Assembly: GCF_016031635.1 (NCBI RefSeq) | Contig: NZ_JACEGD010000013.1 | Location: 62,001 to 126,000 of the forward strand | From: Bradyrhizobium diversitatis | Lineage (GTDB): Bacteria; Pseudomonadota; Alphaproteobacteria; Rhizobiales; Xanthobacteraceae | DNA length: 64,000 nucleotides | Direction: 5' to 3' | Shown: positions 59,888 through 64,000 of the stretch, piece after piece | Layout: each line of letters opens with the position of its first letter | How positions within the stretch are numbered: the stretch's first letter is position 1 | The notes under the pieces: model-generated | Database searches by the model: none | Seen by the model: the letters and a program-made list of their open reading frames with translations, nothing else | What the model was told of the DNA's origin: nothing | Program-made: the position numbers and the translations under genes

Positions 59888-60628
59888 ATGACAAAACCCC
59901 TCGCTGATCGCATCGCTCTCGTCACCGGCGCCTCGCGCGGCATCGGCTTCGCCGCAGCCAAGGCGCTGGCCAAGGCCGGCGCGCATATCGTCGCGGTGGC
60001 GCGCACGCAGGGCGGGCTGGAAGAGCTCGACGACGAGATCCGGAAAGATGGCGGCAGCGCCACGCTGGTGCCGCTCAACCTCACCGATTCCGACGGCATC
60101 GCGCGGCTGGGGGCCAGCCTGCACGAACGTTACGGCAAGCTCGACATCCTCGTCGGCAATGCCGGCGTGCTTGGGCCGTCCTCGCCGATCGGCCATATCG
60201 AGCTGAAGACCTTCAACGACGTGATGGCGGTGAACGTCTCCGCGAATTTCCAGTTGATCCGCTGCATGGAGCCGCTGCTGAGGCAGTCCGATGCCGGGCG
60301 CGCCGTGTTCGTCACCTCCGGCGCCGCCAACAAGGCGACCGCCTATGTCGGCCCCTATGCGGCGTCCAAGGCCGCGCTGGAAACGCTGGCCCGCGCCTGG
60401 GCGCAGGAGACTGCGAACACCAAGTTGCGCGTCAACCTGTTCAACCCCGGCCCGGTCCGCACCCGCATGCGCGCCACCTTGATGCCGGGCGAAGACCCCG
60501 CGACTCTCGACACGCCCGAACAGGTCGCCGAATTCATCGTGCCGATGTGCGCGCCTGACTGGACCGAGACCGGCAAGTTCTACGACTACAAGTCCCGCAC
60601 CCTGATGAGTTTCCGCGCGCCGGCCTGA
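59888..60628 (+). CDS. Short-chain dehydrogenase/reductase
   Basis: The 246-aa enzyme has the SDR cofactor motif TGASRGIG at about 14-21, NAG in LVGNAGVLGPSS, and the catalytic YAASK in YVGPYAASKAALE. It should reduce or oxidise a small carbonyl compound with NAD(P). The phrase DYKSRTLMSFRAPA at the C-terminus is unusual. The substrate is unknown. It is not part of the fab cluster and is closer to general SDRs than to FabG. Confidence 0.9.
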   Translation: MTKPLADRIALVTGASRGIGFAAAKALAKAGAHIVAVARTQGGLEELDDEIRKDGGSATLVPLNLTDSDGIARLGASLHERYGKLDILVGNAGVLGPSSPIGHIELKTFNDVMAVNVSANFQLIRCMEPLLRQSDAGRAVFVTSGAANKATAYVGPYAASKAALETLARAWAQETANTKLRVNLFNPGPVRTRMRATLMPGEDPATLDTPEQVAEFIVPMCAPDWTETGKFYDYKSRTLMSFRAPA

Positions 60629-60733
60629 TTGACACCGTGGCGATTGACGCCAAGGGTAACGTCTATACCGCCGAGGTCGACACCGGAAAACGCATTCAGA
60701 AAATTCAGGCTGACATCGGACGCGCTCAAATAG
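60625..60733 (+). pseudogene. Frameshifted 3' remnant of an NHL-repeat protein gene
   Basis: Read from 60625, the translation gives LIDTVAIDAKGNVYTAEVDT followed by GKRIQK, a typical NHL-repeat end. A one-base shift then continues FRLTSDALK to a stop at 60731-60733. The segment DAKGNVYTAEV-GKR-QKF is the C-terminal signature of bacterial peptidyl-alpha-hydroxyglycine-lyase-like NHL proteins. Only the last about 36 codons are left, with a frameshift and no start, so this is a decayed gene fragment. Confidence 0.7.
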
Positions 60734-60764
60734 CGCCTCAACGCATCTTGCCCAATAGTTAACC

Positions 60765-60800
60765 GCCGGATGACGCTAAGACGCAGCGTCATCCGGCTTT
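60765..60800 (+). terminator. Strong hairpin before the LivK-type gene
   Basis: Gccggatgacgct (60765-60777) pairs perfectly with agcgtcatccggc (60785-60797) over 13 bp with a 7-base loop, followed by ttt. It most likely ended the transcript of the lost NHL gene or of the SDR gene. Confidence 0.7.
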
Positions 60801-60901
60801 AGGTGCATTGCCGCCAGCCGCGGGACAGGTTAGAGCCATCAGCCGGAAACAAGGCTCCGGAAGAGAGCCGTCCGCATATTTGACATTGGAGGAGACCTTT
60901 C

Positions 60902-62128
60902 ATGACGACGACGTTCGCACGCCGCACCGCGGCCCTTCTGGCCTGCGCCGCTTTCGGTTTTGCCACATCCGCCTACGCCCAGGACAAGACCGTCAAGATC
61001 GGCGTGCTCAACGACATGTCGAGCCTCTATGCCGACATCGGCGGCCCGAATTCGGTCGCGGCGGTGAAGATGGCGGTCGAAGACTCCGGCCTCAAGGCCA
61101 AGGGCTGGACCATCGAGGTCCTCTCCGGCGACCACCAGAACAAGCCCGACATCGGCGTCAACATTGCCCGGCAATGGATCGATGCCGACAAGGTCGACGC
61201 CATCGCGGACACGCCGAGCTCCGGCGTCGCGCTCGCGGTGAGCAACCTCGTCAAGGAAAAGAACGCGGTGCTGCTCAATTCGGGTGCGGCCACCGCCGAC
61301 CTCACCGGCAAGGCCTGCACGCCCAATACCGTCTCGTTCACTTACGATACCTACATGCTCGCCAACGGAACCGGCAAGGCGCTGACCAAGGCGGGCGGCG
61401 ACAGCTGGTTCTTCCTCACCGCCGACTACGCGTTCGGCCATGCGCTGGAGCGTGATACCGGCGCGGTCGTCACCGCCACCGGCGGCAAGGTGCTCGGCGG
61501 CGTCAAGCACCCGCTGAACACGGCGGACTTCTCCTCGTTCCTGCTCCAGGCGCAGTCCTCCAAGGCCAAGATCATCGGCCTCGCCAATGCGGGCGGCGAC
61601 ACCACCAACGCGATCAAGCAGGCCGCCGAATTCGGCATCGTCCAGGGCGGCCAGAAGCTCGCCGCGCTGCTGCTGTTCATCAACGACGTGCACTCACTCG
61701 GCCTGAAGACCGCGCAGGGCCTGACCTTCACCGAGTCCTTCTATTGGGACCTCAACGACCAGACGCGCGAATGGTCGAAGCGCTTCCAGAAGGTCTCGCC
61801 CAAGGGCTCGATGCCCTCGATGACGGTTGCGGGCCTTTATGCCGAGATCCTGCATTACCTGAAGGCGATGGACGCGCTCGGCAGCAATCCGCATGACGGC
61901 GCCAAGGTCGTCGCCAAGATGAAGGAGCTGCCGACCGACGATCCGCTGTTCGGCAAGGGACCGCTGCGCCAGGACGGACGCCGCCTCATCCCGGCCTATC
62001 TGTTCGAGGTGAAGAAGCCCGAGGAGTCGAAGGGCCCGTGGGACTATTACAAGCTGGTCGCCACCATCGCGCCTGAAGACGCGGCCAAGCCGCTCAAGGA
62101 CAGCGACTGCCCGCTGGTGAAGAAGTGA
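60902..62128 (+). CDS. LivK-type branched-chain amino-acid ABC binding protein
   Basis: The 408-aa protein has a signal peptide (MTTTFARRTAALLACAAFGF, cleavage near AYA-QD). The Leu/Ile/Val-type binding fold follows: VKIGVLNDMSSLYADIGGPN, VNIARQWIDADKVDAI, LLNSGAATADLTGKACTPNT and YDTYMLANGTGKALT. It should present an amino acid, amide or aromatic solute to an ABC transporter in the periplasm. The cognate permease and ATPase genes are not in the window. GGAGGAG lies 8-9 bases before the ATG. Confidence 0.93.
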   Translation: MTTTFARRTAALLACAAFGFATSAYAQDKTVKIGVLNDMSSLYADIGGPNSVAAVKMAVEDSGLKAKGWTIEVLSGDHQNKPDIGVNIARQWIDADKVDAIADTPSSGVALAVSNLVKEKNAVLLNSGAATADLTGKACTPNTVSFTYDTYMLANGTGKALTKAGGDSWFFLTADYAFGHALERDTGAVVTATGGKVLGGVKHPLNTADFSSFLLQAQSSKAKIIGLANAGGDTTNAIKQAAEFGIVQGGQKLAALLLFINDVHSLGLKTAQGLTFTESFYWDLNDQTREWSKRFQKVSPKGSMPSMTVAGLYAEILHYLKAMDALGSNPHDGAKVVAKMKELPTDDPLFGKGPLRQDGRRLIPAYLFEVKKPEESKGPWDYYKLVATIAPEDAAKPLKDSDCPLVKK

Positions 62129-62160
62129 CCGCGTAGCGGTCGTGCAAGGTCTTAACGGCG

Positions 62161-62282
62161 TCATGCCCGGGCTTGTCCCGCCTGCGCGGCCGAAGCCGCT
62201 TCGGCGAGGCGAAGGCCCGGGCATCCACGTTTCAGGCCAGAGAGAAAGAACGTGGATGGCCGGGACAAGCCCGGCCATGACA
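62161..62282. repeat. REP-like palindromes between convergent livK-type and MFS genes
   Basis: Atgcccgggc (62163-62172) pairs with a gcccgggcat segment ending near 62223, ccacgtt pairs with aacgtgg (about 62225-62255), and atggccggg pairs with cccggccat (about 62256-62279). Together these are three nested or adjacent hairpins. They lie between convergent genes and could end both transcripts. Confidence 0.65.
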
Positions 62283-62287
62283 GACAA

Positions 62288-63541
62288 TCAGGCCGTCTTC
62301 GTCGCACCCAGCGTCCGCACCGCGATCGCCACGCACACCACCATCAGCACCGCTGCGAGCAGGAACGGCGCGCCGGGCAGATGCAGCGGCGCGCTGGCGC
62401 CGATGAAATATGAAAACGTCAGGGTGAACAGGAACGGGCCGACGAGCTGCGACACGCTCTGCACGCTCGCGGTCGCGCCCTGCAGCTGGCCCTGCTGATC
62501 GGACGCGACCAGCCGCGTCATCAGCGATTGCGAAGCGGCACCCGAGATGCCCCACAGCGACAAGATGGGAATGCCGAGCCAGGATAGCGGTCCGGTCGGC
62601 GCAACGCCCAGGACCACGAAGCCGAGCGCGCCGCAGCACAGGCCCACCAGGAGTGCGTTCCGCTCGCCGAGCGCGCGCACGATCGGCCCGATCGCGAGCC
62701 CCTGCACCACCATGGCGCAGATGCCGACCATCGCTAGCGTCAATCCCACGGTCTTGGACTCCCAGCCGTAGCGATAGGTCGCATAGAGCACGAACGTCGA
62801 GGGCAGCACGACATGCGCGACCTGCGCGATGAAGTTGACGACCGACAACGCGGCGAGCACCGCGTTGGATCGCAACAGGTGCAGCGCCCCAATCGGATTG
62901 GCATTCCTCCAGCGGAACGGCGCGCGCTTGTCGGGCGCGAGCGATTCCGGCAGGACAAAGAGCCCATAGAGCGCATTGGCCAAGCTCAGGGTCGCCGAGG
63001 CCCAGAACGGCAGGCGCGGATCGATATCGCCGAGCAGGCCGCCGAGCGCTGGCCCTAAGATGAAGCCGGCGCCGAAGGCCGCACCAATCCTGCCGAAGAT
63101 CGCCGCGCGCCGCTCCGGCGGCGTGATGTCGGCGATATAGGCAAAGGCGGTCGAGATGCTCGCCGAGGTGATGCCGGAGATCACGCGGCCGATGAACAGC
63201 CACGCAAGCGACGGCGCCAGCGCCATCAAGACGTAATCGGCCGCGAGCCCGAAATTCGACAGCAGCACAACCGGCCGCCGGCCGAAACGATCCGACAGCG
63301 CGCCAAGCACCGGCGAGAACACGAACTGCATCAAGGCCCAGGCGGTGCCGAACAGGCCGAAGATGCGCGCCGCATGTGCGGTGTCGTTGTCGACGAAGCT
63401 CTCGATCAGCTTCGGCAGGACCGGCATGATCACGCCGAGCGCGACCATGTCGAGCAGGATGGTGACGAAGATGAAGGCGACCGCGCCGCGCCGGGCCGGC
63501 GCAGCACGTGCCGCGACCGCCTCGCCGGCGCCGTCGCTCAC
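62288..63541 (-). CDS. MFS drug-efflux-type transporter (TetA-like)
   Basis: The 417-aa protein has twelve hydrophobic segments and MFS motif A, LSDRFGRRPVVLLSNFG, plus GAAFGAGFILGPALGGLLG, the motif C type found in drug:H+ antiporters. TetA-type proteins are near relatives, but the substrate here is unknown and no resistance should be inferred. The start GTG at 63541 overlaps the der stop by 4 bases (GTGA). The open frame runs further upstream only because it reads through der in another frame. Confidence 0.87.
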   Translation of the reverse strand: MSDGAGEAVAARAAPARRGAVAFIFVTILLDMVALGVIMPVLPKLIESFVDNDTAHAARIFGLFGTAWALMQFVFSPVLGALSDRFGRRPVVLLSNFGLAADYVLMALAPSLAWLFIGRVISGITSASISTAFAYIADITPPERRAAIFGRIGAAFGAGFILGPALGGLLGDIDPRLPFWASATLSLANALYGLFVLPESLAPDKRAPFRWRNANPIGALHLLRSNAVLAALSVVNFIAQVAHVVLPSTFVLYATYRYGWESKTVGLTLAMVGICAMVVQGLAIGPIVRALGERNALLVGLCCGALGFVVLGVAPTGPLSWLGIPILSLWGISGAASQSLMTRLVASDQQGQLQGATASVQSVSQLVGPFLFTLTFSYFIGASAPLHLPGAPFLLAAVLMVVCVAIAVRTLGATKTA

Positions 63542-64000
63542 GACGGCCGCTTGCGCTTGTGCGCGAAGGGATTGGCCTTCTCGCGCAGCGTGATCCGCAC
63601 CGGCGTGCCCGGGAGATCGAAGGTCTCGCGCATGGAATTGGTGAGGTAGCGCAAGTAAGATTGCGGCACCGCGTCCGCGCGCGAGCAAAACAGCACGAAG
63701 CTCGGCGGGCGCGCCTTGTTCTGCGTGATGTAGTTCAGCTTCAGCCTGCGGCCGGAGACCGCCGGCGGCGGATTGGCCTGGACCGCCTGCTCGAACCAGC
63801 GATTGAGCGCGGAGGTAGGCACGCGCCTGTTCCAGACCGCGTAGGCGTCCTGGATCGCCTGCATCAGGCGGTCGATGCCCTCGCCCATCAGGCCCGAGAC
63901 GGCGACGATCGGCACGCCCTTGAGCTGCGGCAGCCAATGATCGGCATCGCGGCGCAGACCCGAGATCGCGCCGCCGCCCTTGGTCTCCATCAGGTCCCAT
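63538..64000 (-). CDS. der: GTPase Der (EngA), 3' part
   Basis: Only the C-terminal about 154 codons lie in the window. They cover the end of the second GTPase domain (the NKWD-type WDLMETK segment at the edge, then VPIVAVSGLMGEGIDRLM, the G5 region). The KH-like C-terminal domain follows (NRRVPTSALNRWFEQAV, RLKLNYITQNKARPPSFVLF) and a basic tail ending AHKRKRPS. Der works in 50S subunit assembly. Its stop overlaps the MFS transporter start, which makes the transporter likely cotranscribed. Confidence 0.95.
   Translation of the reverse strand, partial: WDLMETKGGGAISGLRRDADHWLPQLKGVPIVAVSGLMGEGIDRLMQAIQDAYAVWNRRVPTSALNRWFEQAVQANPPPAVSGRRLKLNYITQNKARPPSFVLFCSRADAVPQSYLRYLTNSMRETFDLPGTPVRITLREKANPFAHKRKRPS

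Noticed and set aside
58299..59894. A 531-codon minus-strand frame across purF
   Set aside because: Antisense shadow of purF; no recognisable domain.
40500..62300. The repeated palindromes as a CRISPR array
   Set aside because: They are separate, far apart, differ in sequence and have no regular spacers or cas genes nearby.
62288..64000. A single 570-residue fused product joining the Der region and the MFS transporter
   Set aside because: Der is encoded in a different frame with a proper stop, and its stop overlaps a GTG that starts the transporter; the upstream part of the long frame is an out-of-frame reading of der.

Overview
The window is high-GC chromosomal DNA from an alphaproteobacterium, most likely Bradyrhizobium or a close relative in the Nitrobacteraceae. 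Three things point there: the gene orders lptF-lptG-lptD-surA-pdxA-rsmA, fabD-fabG-acpP-fabF-mltG-yicC-gmk and rpsF-rpsR-DUF2232-rplI; small secreted and membrane proteins of the kind that genus carries; and intergenic palindromic repeats I recall from those genomes. The assignment rests on recall, not on a search. I see no rRNA, tRNA, CRISPR array, phage or transposase. Most of the window is core chromosome, with accessory patches at about 18.5-28 kb and 48-55 kb.

Layout. At 0-5.6 kb (minus strand) are a truncated Bug-type solute-binding protein and a four-gene module: DUF485 protein, sodium:solute symporter, cNMP/CBS/DUF294 nucleotidyltransferase and DnaQ-like exonuclease. At 6-9.4 kb are a methyltransferase, a lipoprotein, holC and pepA. 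At 9.7-17.4 kb is the LPS-export and maturation operon lptF-lptG-lptD-surA-like-pdxA-rsmA, with almost every junction overlapping. At 17.4-28.9 kb lies accessory DNA: an alcohol dehydrogenase, a small gene behind a textbook EcfG-type stress promoter, three Crp/Fnr regulators, a small membrane protein, a cupin, a quinone-reductase-like enzyme, an orphan ABC_sub_bind protein, a secreted caspase-like protein and two exported or membrane-anchored unknowns.

At 28.9-35.8 kb (minus strand) is the fatty-acid initiation and elongation cluster with mltG, yicC and gmk. A desaturase with its TetR regulator follows, behind a near-perfect palindrome. The ribosomal operon rpsF-rpsR-DUF2232-rplI comes next, then a PaaI thioesterase/TetR pair with another strong palindrome, a cytochrome c-like protein, and cyclopropane-fatty-acid synthase with a possible stress promoter. 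Two short unlisted-type genes (68 and 39 aa) precede dnaB and alr; the 39-aa gene sits behind a perfect CRP-type box.

At 48-55.9 kb are a Cys-rich secreted peptide, exonuclease III, a potassium channel with a fused zinc ribbon, a TauE/SafE permease, a periplasmic binding protein translationally coupled to a GGDEF-EAL protein, and a membrane adenylate cyclase reading away from them. The window ends with radA-cvpA-purF-SDR, a decayed NHL-repeat fragment, a LivK-type binding protein, an MFS exporter and the 3' part of der.

The most useful leads are the coupled binding-protein/GGDEF-EAL pair, the symporter/nucleotidyltransferase/exonuclease module, the EcfG promoter on an apparently leaderless small gene, the CRP box on the 39-aa membrane protein, and two TetR operators tied to lipid or thioester metabolism.
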